From assembly GCA_036939755.1 (NCBI GenBank), contig JALLAZ010000033.1, positions 1-39,190 of the forward strand: DNA of 39,190 nt. Reading direction: 5' to 3'. The translations under genes were made by a program, and so were the position numbers. This document shows, one piece after another, positions 10,133-19,188 of this stretch. The notes beneath the pieces are model-generated. The model did not search any database and was not told the origin of the DNA. It worked only from the letters and a program-made list of their open reading frames with translations. This DNA is from Stephanodiscus triporus (lineage: Eukaryota; Bacillariophyta; Thalassiosirophyceae; Thalassiosirales; Thalassiosiraceae). Each line of letters opens with the position of its first letter. Position 1 is the first letter of the stretch.

Positions 10133-11601
10133 ATGATCGTCGCCGTCGTCGCCGTCGTCGCCCGACTCCTACGACGACGACGGCCCGCATCGTTCAAGTC
10201 GTCGCTCTCGTCTCAATCCTCGCCGCCGTCATCATCCCCGCTGGCGCTGCTGGTGACGTTCCTCCTCCCGTCGACGCCGTCCCTCGTCGTCGTCGTCGTT
10301 GCGGGACCCCCGTCGGCGGCGTCGTCGTCGGCGTCGTCGGCGTCATCGTCGCGGTGGACTTTCCCGTGGCATCACCCCCACCGTGGTCCCGGCGACGGCG
10401 GCGACCCGGGATTTCCCTTTCTCTCCCCCGCCGTCCTCCCGTCATCGTCCCTCCTGGCGCGCCGCGGGGGTGCGGTCGCCGACGAGGTCCGTCCCCTGGA
10501 CGATGACGACGGCGACGATCGCGACGGTCGACGACGGCCGAAGTCGTCCGCCGAACTCCGACGCGAGGTAACATCGGCGATGGCCGAGGCGATCGCGCGC
10601 GCCGAGGAGAGCCTGATGGAGATGGAGGGCGAGATGGACGAATCATTCCTCCCGGTCGACGGGAACGACGACGACGACGACGACGACGACGACAACGACG
10701 AAGACGATGACGGAGACGCGAGGGAATCAGCGGGCGGCCCGATGCTTCTATTCGGCGACCGCGTCGACGAAATCGTGGACGCCGTGTCGTCGACCTTCCT
10801 CGCTTTCGTGAAGGACAACTGTGACGTCATGTCGGAGTCCGACGAATCGTGGGCGAAAGGTGAATCGACAACGTCCCATCGCACGACACGGTTCGATTTA
10901 TCGATTCTCTCTCGATCGCATATCCACATGACTTCCGCCTCCCTCTCTTCGTGCACACAGACCAGAGGCTCTTAGCGTTGAAACAAGTCCTCGGAGGGAC
11001 GGGGGGCGTACGTCGGCTTTTCCACCTCCATCTGCAGGGCCTTCGCGATCACTACGGTCGACTGTACGAGGGCGCGCTCTCGCGGAGTCCCGTAATGGTG
11101 GGGGACGAAATCATCGAATGGGATCGGAGGAGGCGAGTTGCCGCCCAGGATGCGTACGAGGGATTCGAAAGGGCAGCGTCCGCGTCGATTCCGCGAATAT
11201 GCCGACGTCCCGACGGGGAGCTGTGCGACGACGGCGAACTAACGGGGATGTTTGGCTGCGATGAGGCGCTGCAAGGATTGTTAGAGGACATGCACGATGC
11301 GACGTCGTCGCTGTATCTCGACAAGGAGGGATGGGAGGATATCGTCGTGGGCGGGGAGGGCGATGCAGACGACGATTCGCAACGACGGCGGACGCCCGAA
11401 ACGAGGATGGGACTGCGTCAGTTGTTGAAGAAGGTTAAGGCTAAGGTACAGAAACGCGGCCCGGCGAGGTGGTACGAGCGCCTGGCCGCGAAGATCTTCG
11501 TCATCGGAGTCAACTACGTTCAGGGATGGATTGTTCTCCAGTCCTTGAGAAGGGAGGCGAGGAAACGCGACCTTGCGATGCCCAAATTCCCTCTATTTTA
11601 G
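10133..11601 (+). CDS. Acidic protein of unknown function with signal peptide-like start
   Basis: Two exons: 10133-10859 and 10961-11601, joined by a phase-1 intron at 10860-10960 (GTGAAT...GCACACAG). The product is 455 residues. The N-terminus is hydrophobic and basic (MIVAVVAVVARLLRRRR, then LALLVTFLLPS and LVVVVVAG), suggesting a signal anchor or bipartite organelle presequence. The middle is low complexity: an Asp-rich tract with nine consecutive Asp encoded by (GAC)9 at 10667-10693, surrounded by Ser runs. The exon-2 part is better ordered: LRDHYGRLYEGALSRSP, helical stretches, then ARWYERLAAKIFVIGVNYVQGWIVLQSLRR near the C-terminus, which may be a membrane-associated helix. I do not recognise the family. 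The splice is well supported, since both sides give one continuous charged-helical frame. It may be stramenopile- or diatom-specific. Confidence 0.7.
10667..10693. repeat. (GAC)9 microsatellite, poly-Asp
   Basis: Nine perfect GAC codons inside the acidic protein gene, followed by an imperfect continuation. It is likely to vary in length. Further GTC/GAC-rich stretches occur throughout the exon. Confidence 0.9.
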
Positions 11602-11859
11602 GTAATGACTATGGTGGCCCAACACTTCGTTCTCTCCTCGGGGCTTCAAACAGCGCCCAGTGCTGTAGTTGGCGTTTGGTCAAGGATTTGAAGGGAGCGA
11701 ACTCAGTCTTGAGAACGGGCCATGGTCCATAGCGTCCATACTATTGTCTTGGGGAGATCGGGGACATGATCGCGTAATGAAATTATTGCCAAAAGGATGA
11801 TGTGAAACGGGGCATAATGGCTCGTCATGAAGACTATTCATGATCTATCTACTGCACCA

Positions 11860-12300
11860 TCAATCCATATACATCGCAAAGACGATGGCAGAGGCCCAAA
11901 TGTGCTGGTTCTGAAAGCTGACGGTGGCGTAGTTGTCCGTTGTGGTGTCCCACAAACAACGGCTGGTGATCTTGACGCCCTGATCCTTCATCTGTCCGAT
12001 AGTGACCTGCACGATGGTCTTGTAGCGTGGGGTGTTCATCATCGTGATGCATTGCTCCTTGATCTTATCTGCAATGCCTATGCTCAGCGTCTGGTGGAGA
12101 GAGGGAGCGAATAGATACGCAAGAAGTCGTGGTTGGGTAAAGAGCGGTTTACTTATGCGGATTCACTCAGTTTTTTTTTGGCGAACCTCGAATGCGTGAT
12201 TTTCCCAGTCTACCTTCCCTTTTAGTTCGCTCTCGAGGATCTCTTTTGCGATAAGCCTTGCCTTTGACTCGGAGAATCGGTTTAGGGCGTTTGGGTTCAT
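11860..12300 (-). CDS. Tctex1-type dynein light chain (DYNLT2B/Tctex2b-like)
   Basis: Two small exons on minus: 12187-12300 and 11860-12090, phase-0 intron 12091-12186 (donor GTTCGC, acceptor TCTCCACCAG). The product is 114 residues, the usual size of a Tctex1 light chain. Exon 1 gives an N-terminal helix ending VDWENHAFE. Exon 2 carries the diagnostic Tctex1 core: RYKTIVQVTIGQ, SRCLWDTTTDNYATV and a hydrophobic last strand. The RYK.VVQV.IG and SRC.WD..TDNY patterns fit the DYNLT2B/Tctex2b branch better than DYNLT1. Such chains are subunits of inner-arm I1 and IFT dyneins, and sometimes of cytoplasmic dynein. In a centric diatom this suggests sperm flagella or cytoplasmic dynein. It is divergent from the EMAP-like gene with 224 bp between. 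The weak point is the non-consensus donor GTTCGC. Confidence 0.82.
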
Positions 12301-12524
12301 TTTCCAAGGAGAAATGTGTGCGTAATATTTTTATGAGCGATTTAAATTTTCAAATCATCTCACCCCACAGGTTCGCGAAGGTCAGAACACCCGCTTGTTG
12401 GGAAACGAAAGACAGTTGTGTATGAGAAAGGCAACACAGACGACGATAATTCCTAAAACTAGAGAATAACCGCGACGTCTCCTTACCTCCTCGCCCCCAC
12501 GTTGCAAAACCCAAACTCGATTCA
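12301..12524. promoter_or_regulatory. Divergent region between dynein light chain and EML genes
   Basis: 224 bp upstream of two genes that both encode microtubule-related proteins on opposite strands. It is AT-rich around 12325-12360. Shared control is plausible but not shown by any motif I can name. Confidence 0.35.
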
Positions 12525-15500
12525 ATGGGCCAGGCGATTGGCAAGGCGTGTATCCATCCAGGGGCAGCACCTTTTGTCAATTTGCCAAAATCATTGGTCC
12601 AAAGTCTCGGTGGGAGTGTCTTCGAGGTCGCCGAAGGGTATGGATTGAGCAAAATTGAATTAAGGCAAATCATACACCTAAGCCTACATGAGTACATGCG
12701 CTTTTCCGACTCGAGCCTTGACAAATGTTCGGATGCTTTGTTTGTATTATTTAGCACCTATACTGAGCATGAATCGAAGGAAGACTTAATCGACTCGTTT
12801 GAGTTCCTTGCGGCGATCTGCATCGTGTCGGGAATGGAAACGGAAGAAAAATTAAGCTTTTTATTTGATCTCTTCGACGTATGCGAATCTGGCAAGCTAA
12901 ACGTCAACGAGGCGACGCTTGCTTTTCGAGCATCGGTCTCTGGAACCTCGAAGATATCCACCGTGTCAGGATCGATTAAGTTCGATATCAATTTCATTGA
13001 TGGAGTGGCGTTATCAGCATTCGAGCTTTCTGTGCCAGAGAACTTGAAATACTCGCATGCCATGGCGGTTGAGGATCACAAGCTGAGCAAACAAGACGTC
13101 TTCACTTATGTGTCCAACTGCGCTGAAACAATTTCGTTCCTGGATTACTTTGACGACATTCTTGTAGGCGACAGGCTCAAGCCTTGCCTCGAAAAGGACC
13201 TCGCCAAGCTTACGCCACTTCGATTTCATGTCCCGGAGAGGGCGAAGCCATCACCAGACCAGCCATGGAAAGATCAACTCCGATTGCTGCAATCTGATCG
13301 TGATGACAGCGACACACCACAACCTCCCCCATCATCTGGACTCACTCTCGATTGGATTTACGGACGAAACGCCCGGACCCCAGCTTTCTATTGTTCTTGT
13401 GGAGATGTGCTGTACGCAGCCGGTTCGATTGTTGTCAAGGTCTCCACGAATGAGGATGGAGCATTTACTCAGCAGTACTTCGTTGGGCATTCAGGTCATG
13501 TCAGCAGCATTGACGTCTTCCAGATGAAGGAGGGAGGTGACGTGGTGGCAACGGCAGACGTCGGAAGGGAATCCAAAATTTGTGTCTGGTCTTCATGCAA
13601 TCTTCAACTTATCGTCGCCATGCAATGCTTGCATCAGTGTGGGATTTCCAAGCTGAATTTCTCTCCATCGGGCGAACTGCTGCTGACGCTTGGTAACAAC
13701 GACTTGAACTCGATCGCCGTCTACAGCTGGCGTGAACGAAAAGTAATTTTTACGTCCAGCCTTTCCTCCACAGAAGTGTTCGACATTTCTTTCCTTTCCA
13801 CTGACAATTCATTCGGGGTGTGCACGAGAGAATCAGTCGTGTTTTGGAGACGAAGAGAGACCAAAATGCCATATCTTAGATGCAGAGGGGTGTTTGATCG
13901 ATTGTCAGCAGAAGTAATGACAAACATCGTAGCAGTGGGGGATTCTGTCATTACTCTATCGTTGTCAGGTCGCATATGGGCATGGGAGGGAAGAGTGTGT
14001 ACAAAACTGGTGACTCTCCGCACTGGGCTAGTAACCCATTTGCACGCTCCGCGAAATAGCAGCACCAACATTAGACTTTGCGTGTCTACACAATGCGGTT
14101 CGATTCATCTTCTGGATAGTAATCTCGAACCTCATCACGAGTTTGGTCCAAACAAACAGCTTGACGAGTTGGATCGGATCATTGATGTTGTTTGCTATCA
14201 TCCAGGATATGAGCGGGTGATATTTGGTCAAAGGAAAGGCTGTCTATATCAGATGAGTGCACAATATAAAGTCGCAATTATTGCAGCTAACCATCCAATA
14301 GTGCGGGGAATATCTGTGAAGGACAAAAGCGTCGTCACAGTGGGCGCCGGCACTATCAAAATATGGGATGCACAACAGCACAGTTGTCTTCGCGAATCGT
14401 GCATTGACGCGACGCTCTCATGTGTGTCCTGCAATCCTCGCGATGATCAGATTGCAGTTGGCTTTAGTGCTGACTGCCCACGCTCAAGTTTGGAAAAGTC
14501 ATTCGTCATCCTGAACGGTACCGATATGCGTATCATCCATCACGGCTTCAACAGCCAGGAAACCTTGACAGTTTGCACATATTCTAACGATGGCAAACTT
14601 CTCGCTTTTGGGTCGGCCGACTCGTGTTTATACATTCACCAGGTCACGGACAAGGGGGTCCCAATGCTAGCGAAGATACGAGGCCATTTAAGCCCAATAT
14701 CCAGTATAGACTTTGGACATGACACTGCTGGCTCGCAATTTTATCTTCGATCAAATGCTGTCGGTGGGGAGGCAATGTTTTGGACGACAGGCGGCAAGGT
14801 ATGCACACCGCTCAGCCAGCTCAAGACAGTGTGGGAGACCCAGACATGCATTTATACCACATCACTTGAAAGGGTTCACAGCTCCTGTGATGAAGGCAAC
14901 TCCAAAGTCACTTCTTGCTGTTGTCATTTGCCAAATCACGGTGGTCAATCTATAATAGTTGGTGACTACGACGGCAACATCCGAGTCTTTGCTCACCCAA
15001 ATACAGCAGGCCGACCATTATGTTTGAGTTACGTCGGTCATTCGGGTCCAATCGAATGTATCGTGGTCTCAGCCAATGGCAACACTGTTCACACTATAAG
15101 TCCCAGAGATTCATGCATGTTTCAATGGAAGTGTACTCCGTTAAGTTGGGGTAAGATGACATCAAGGAATAATAAAGTGACATCTTTTGGCTCCTCGTCT
15201 TTGGAAATCAATATGGACAACATGATAATGCAAATGGATACTCTCGACTTTAGCACAAGCGAAGGAAGGAAAGACGTGGTCAGAAAACCGAGGCCATGGA
15301 CAAGAAGCATCGTTGCTCCATCAAACTTTATCCCCAGTGAATCGGATCTTCCTGAAATCAACCTCTACCTTGAACGGATCCATGGTTACAGCGGAAATTC
15401 GGTCAAAAATAATCTCCATGTCTTGGATGATCGTGGAAATATAGTTTACGCTGTTGGGAAACATTTAGTCCGGCATAATTTGGAGCAAAACATCCAAAGT

Positions 15501-18200
15501 TTCTTCACCTTTAATGGTGAGATATCATGTCTCTCAATCCACAGACAGAAGTCTATAGGTGCAATCGGTCGTGCAATCGGTCAACAAGGCACATCTGCCA
15601 TTGCAATTGTCGACCTGATTCATATGAAATCAATGACATTTTTGGGCGTCAATAAACATAATGGAGGAGTGCAGTGTTTGAACATTGATGAAAGTGGGAC
15701 TTATATTGTATGTGTTGGCAACAGTGGAGGAATTGTTGTGCATGACTGGAAGAATGGAAGCACGGTGGCATCCTCTCAAACGCATGGCCTTGAAACTCAT
15801 GACATAAAGTTTCTCAAAGGGAGTATCGATCGTATAATTGAATGTGGAGATTGTTTCATTCGATTTTGGTCGGTACATGGGTGCTCGCTTAGCTTTGAAG
15901 ACTTGGCATTAGATGCTTTGAATCAGGCCCAGTACTACAGCTGCATTTGCTGGAATGGTAACAATATTTTGGTCGGGAGTAGCACTGGGCATATATTACC
16001 ATTTTCTGGGATTGAGCCTGGCGAAAGAATCAAGGCTCACCAAACAGCTGTGACAAATCTCTTAACCGCAAAGGATGGTATCCTTTCAAGCTCGAATGAC
16101 AATATCAAGGTTTTCAACACCTTGATGCGATGCATGTTATCGATTAGTACTCACGACGTGGGTATAAAACACTCGATCACTTCTATTGATATTGACTGGG
16201 TTAATGGTGTAATTTTAGTCGGAACAAGTGGGAATGAAATTCGGCAGCTGTCCTCGGATGATGGCTCAAACTTGAAAGTGCTTGTGAGCTCCCATGCACA
16301 GTCGCCAATGGGGCTTTCGGTTTCCTCCAATGGTTCATTTGCAACAACCGGAGACGATGGAATTCTTCGTATATGGAATGCATATGATCACCAAGTGTCA
16401 CTATCCTATGACTTGAATATGCCATCAAGATCTTGTGCCTTCTCACCAGACTTGCTTGGAAGAATGATTGCCGTTGGACTAGGAAAACCAAAAAAAGAGA
16501 ACGCGTGTATTGTCAATGGAAAGTGGATCGTACTCAGCATTGCCGAAGACGGCACCATCCATACGATTGCTGAGAGGAGAGACGTCAAGAAATCCATTAC
16601 CGAAATTAAATGGCATAGTAACGGTGATCGCCTTGCAGTTGGATCTTCTGATCAAAAGATTTGTGTGTACTCGATTACATCGAACACAAAGCCCGCTATC
16701 AAAGTCGATATAGCCTTGCTGTCGATGATTGATCTGACGTCACCGCCTATCCACTTTGATTTTAGTGTTGACGGAAAATATTTGCGAGCAAATTATGAGT
16801 GCCACGAGTTGCACTTCTTCGAAGCTGGGCCTGGTCTTCACGTCAAGGAATCGTCCAGATTGAAGGACGTGCACTGGGAAACGGAGACCTGCATTTTTGG
16901 CTGGAGTGTTCAGGGAGTATGGGGCAAGGACGAAGGCTCCAAAGTACTATCGTTAGACTGCACTGCGCAAGATCATTGTCCGTCAATTGCCGCTGGGGAC
17001 CGCTGTGGAAACCTAACTTTATATCAGTTTCCGTGCACATCGACAGCTGCACAATACATAACGTACCCCTCACATGTCGGTCCAGTAGGCAAGGTCAGGT
17101 GGCTTCCGGGCTACCTCGTTTCTATCGGAATGGTGGACAATGCGGTTATGGTCTGGCGACAAGAAGTTGGTAAAGGGTTCACCAATTCATTAGCGTCGGG
17201 TTTGGTTGAGAGGAATGTGATGTCCGCAGACGATGAATTTGTGTGCCACTCTGCTCTTTACGATCTTGTTGACCAGAGAGTCATATATCCTTTGTCAGGG
17301 AATGTTGAGGTGTTTGACAAAAGGAGACATGCAGCGACTGTCCATGTGGAGTCGTTTCAGAAACACGACGCCACCGTGGTTGCCATCTGCTCCTCCAACT
17401 CAAGGCTCTTTCTAGCAACGGCAGATGTGAAGACTATCAGGGTGTGGGATCCTCGGACCTTTGTAGAGGTTGCCACGTTGTCGAATGAACGCCAAAAAAA
17501 TATTTCATCGCTTTCATTCTCATCCGATGACGTGAAAATTGTGGCCGTAAGCTCGGGCGGCCTATTCGTGTGGCTGGCAGTGAATGGAGATTGGAGTGAC
17601 ACCAAGCTTGCTTTTCACACACTTGCTGGTCGTGAGAAGGTCCATTTTGCTCTGTTTGATCTAGGTGGGAATATCGTCAGTGGTGGCAGGAGACACGTCA
17701 ATTTTTGGTCAGAAAATCAATCAACTTCAACTCTCGTTTTATCCAAAGGAGTCCTCTCCGAGAGATGCATCAGTGAAACTTTTGTTTGTGGCGTCTCGGT
17801 GAACGACACATTGTTCGTCACCGGAACCAAGAGTGGCTCATTTGTCATTTGGAAAGAGATGAAGAGCGTGAAAGAAATCCAGGCCCACAATGATTGTGTG
17901 ACATCGCTTCGCGTATGTCTGGAGGGTTTCATTTCAGGATGTGCAAAAGGCATCGTCATTCTTTGGTCGGCAAATCTACAAAAAGTTGCATCCTACGACG
18001 TTGCTACAAAATCGACTTATTCCCCGATCGGTTCTATCGACGTGATCGCCCACTCAAATCGATGCGTGACCACGAAAATACTTATCAGGACGGAATCCAG
18101 AGAAATCTATGAAATATCCTGCGTGACGGGCAAAATTTCTTTGCTATGCAAAATTGGCTCGAGTCAAGCTTATCCATCCGTGGAGCCTAGCTGTATTTAG
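12525..18200 (+). CDS. EF-hand EMAP-like (EML) WD40 protein, two tandem modules
   Basis: Single exon of 5.7 kb encoding 1891 residues. Residues 1-220 form a calmodulin-like helical domain with one recognisable EF-hand loop, DVCESGKLNVNE, atypical at position 3. The start MGQAIGKA fits the N-myristoylation pattern. Two EMAP/EML modules follow. Module 1 starts at about residue 273 (LTLDWIYGR) and its second propeller opens near WETQTCIYTT...GDYDGNIRVFAHP. Module 2 starts at about residue 944 (LERIHGYSG) and contains HWETETCIFGW...AGDRCGNLTLYQFPC. Each module has many GH-WD type repeats (for example GHSGHVSSID and TGDDGILRIWN). EML proteins bind and stabilise microtubules. Animal EML5/6 have three modules; this one has two plus the EF-hand domain, as in some protist versions. 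The absence of introns over 5.7 kb is notable. Confidence 0.88.
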   Translation: MGQAIGKACIHPGAAPFVNLPKSLVQSLGGSVFEVAEGYGLSKIELRQIIHLSLHEYMRFSDSSLDKCSDALFVLFSTYTEHESKEDLIDSFEFLAAICIVSGMETEEKLSFLFDLFDVCESGKLNVNEATLAFRASVSGTSKISTVSGSIKFDINFIDGVALSAFELSVPENLKYSHAMAVEDHKLSKQDVFTYVSNCAETISFLDYFDDILVGDRLKPCLEKDLAKLTPLRFHVPERAKPSPDQPWKDQLRLLQSDRDDSDTPQPPPSSGLTLDWIYGRNARTPAFYCSCGDVLYAAGSIVVKVSTNEDGAFTQQYFVGHSGHVSSIDVFQMKEGGDVVATADVGRESKICVWSSCNLQLIVAMQCLHQCGISKLNFSPSGELLLTLGNNDLNSIAVYSWRERKVIFTSSLSSTEVFDISFLSTDNSFGVCTRESVVFWRRRETKMPYLRCRGVFDRLSAEVMTNIVAVGDSVITLSLSGRIWAWEGRVCTKLVTLRTGLVTHLHAPRNSSTNIRLCVSTQCGSIHLLDSNLEPHHEFGPNKQLDELDRIIDVVCYHPGYERVIFGQRKGCLYQMSAQYKVAIIAANHPIVRGISVKDKSVVTVGAGTIKIWDAQQHSCLRESCIDATLSCVSCNPRDDQIAVGFSADCPRSSLEKSFVILNGTDMRIIHHGFNSQETLTVCTYSNDGKLLAFGSADSCLYIHQVTDKGVPMLAKIRGHLSPISSIDFGHDTAGSQFYLRSNAVGGEAMFWTTGGKVCTPLSQLKTVWETQTCIYTTSLERVHSSCDEGNSKVTSCCCHLPNHGGQSIIVGDYDGNIRVFAHPNTAGRPLCLSYVGHSGPIECIVVSANGNTVHTISPRDSCMFQWKCTPLSWGKMTSRNNKVTSFGSSSLEINMDNMIMQMDTLDFSTSEGRKDVVRKPRPWTRSIVAPSNFIPSESDLPEINLYLERIHGYSGNSVKNNLHVLDDRGNIVYAVGKHLVRHNLEQNIQSFFTFNGEISCLSIHRQKSIGAIGRAIGQQGTSAIAIVDLIHMKSMTFLGVNKHNGGVQCLNIDESGTYIVCVGNSGGIVVHDWKNGSTVASSQTHGLETHDIKFLKGSIDRIIECGDCFIRFWSVHGCSLSFEDLALDALNQAQYYSCICWNGNNILVGSSTGHILPFSGIEPGERIKAHQTAVTNLLTAKDGILSSSNDNIKVFNTLMRCMLSISTHDVGIKHSITSIDIDWVNGVILVGTSGNEIRQLSSDDGSNLKVLVSSHAQSPMGLSVSSNGSFATTGDDGILRIWNAYDHQVSLSYDLNMPSRSCAFSPDLLGRMIAVGLGKPKKENACIVNGKWIVLSIAEDGTIHTIAERRDVKKSITEIKWHSNGDRLAVGSSDQKICVYSITSNTKPAIKVDIALLSMIDLTSPPIHFDFSVDGKYLRANYECHELHFFEAGPGLHVKESSRLKDVHWETETCIFGWSVQGVWGKDEGSKVLSLDCTAQDHCPSIAAGDRCGNLTLYQFPCTSTAAQYITYPSHVGPVGKVRWLPGYLVSIGMVDNAVMVWRQEVGKGFTNSLASGLVERNVMSADDEFVCHSALYDLVDQRVIYPLSGNVEVFDKRRHAATVHVESFQKHDATVVAICSSNSRLFLATADVKTIRVWDPRTFVEVATLSNERQKNISSLSFSSDDVKIVAVSSGGLFVWLAVNGDWSDTKLAFHTLAGREKVHFALFDLGGNIVSGGRRHVNFWSENQSTSTLVLSKGVLSERCISETFVCGVSVNDTLFVTGTKSGSFVIWKEMKSVKEIQAHNDCVTSLRVCLEGFISGCAKGIVILWSANLQKVASYDVATKSTYSPIGSIDVIAHSNRCVTTKILIRTESREIYEISCVTGKISLLCKIGSSQAYPSVEPSCI

Positions 18201-18293
18201 GCGGTCAGACATGTTGCGTCAAAGTGACAAGCAAGACAACATAACTGTAACTAAGCACCCCATCCTTGTCTAATGGACCTTATTTTATTGATC

Positions 18294-18971
18294 TCATTTC
18301 TTTCTTTTTGATTTCGATGCACTATTGATCGCGACAAGCTCCTTAGCCTTGTTCATTATCGGGAAACCCACGCATGCATTCAACACAAACCATTTCATCG
18401 TTGTTATCGCCTTCAATTTCAGTATCCGTTTGCACAAATAGGCAGTATAAACACCCTCTAACGAGTGCGCGACCAGACTGAAGTACCAAGCCCAAATGAC
18501 TGCCTCGGCAAAGCGCGCGGACGATCCAAATGTGTAATCGATCATAGATTTGGCCCAAGGAGTGTCGTCGACCGCACTCCTGAGTCCCTCCCGTCCCAAC
18601 GCCGCGCCCACGCCGAGCAAAATGCAGACGCCGAAAATAATTCGTTGTGTTGGATCGGTGACCAGCCAAGCGAACTTGGGAGTCATCGCCCTGTGATGAT
18701 CGTCGATTAGTCGAGGCCTTACTTGATCAGGAGAATTCAACGGCGGAGCGAACGGGATTGTGATCTCCTTCATCGCGCAGGCGTCTCCATCGCATAATAC
18801 GTAGGATAGAGAGTACCCCGTCATGCTAACGGATGTCATCTTGGCGTGCTGGACCTTCCCCGTCTCCCGACCGGATATGGCGGAAATGACGATGGCGTGA
18901 CACGTGTGGGCGTGGTCATCATTCATGTGAGCACACATGCGGGACGATGTCTCGGGCGATATTCCCGTCAT
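18294..18971 (-). CDS. DUF2470 domain membrane protein
   Basis: 225 residues, single exon. The N-terminus carries the DUF2470 signature: MCAHMNDDHAHTCHAIV contains the HMN-DH motif at residues 15-20. This domain is also found at the end of haem-iron utilisation (HugZ-like) proteins and in plastid proteins. Residues 100-225 hold about three hydrophobic segments (IIFGVCILLGVGAALG, EAVIWAWYFSLVAHSLEGVYTAYLC, MKWFVLNACVGFPIM) and a lysine-rich tail (SKSKRKK) that could be an ER retrieval signal. The C-terminal half resembles DUF4499-type small membrane domains paired with DUF2470 in fungi. Function is unknown; haem binding is possible but not shown. It ends 94 bp from the convergent EML gene. Confidence 0.75.
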   Translation of the reverse strand: MTGISPETSSRMCAHMNDDHAHTCHAIVISAISGRETGKVQHAKMTSVSMTGYSLSYVLCDGDACAMKEITIPFAPPLNSPDQVRPRLIDDHHRAMTPKFAWLVTDPTQRIIFGVCILLGVGAALGREGLRSAVDDTPWAKSMIDYTFGSSARFAEAVIWAWYFSLVAHSLEGVYTAYLCKRILKLKAITTMKWFVLNACVGFPIMNKAKELVAINSASKSKRKK

Positions 18972-19188
18972 TCTCGGATCCGTGTTGCACTTAACTAGAT
19001 GGCTAGCAAGGTATTATTATGGGCTAGAGAGGCGTCTGCTCTTCTCCATGGACGATGACAATGGTTCTCGCGTTGGCTTGGGTTTCGTGGCTTTGGCTTT
19101 GTCTTACCTAGAGTGTGGTCAGTCGCGGAACTCCGTGTGACTGGAGTCTCTAGAGTAGAGTACGTAGAGAAGAACTGAGTAAAGCGAG
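18972..19188. promoter_or_regulatory. Divergent intergenic region
   Basis: 217 bp between the DUF2470 gene and the M32 peptidase gene. It contains CTAGAG-type near-repeats around 19145-19165. No specific element is recognised. Confidence 0.3.
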
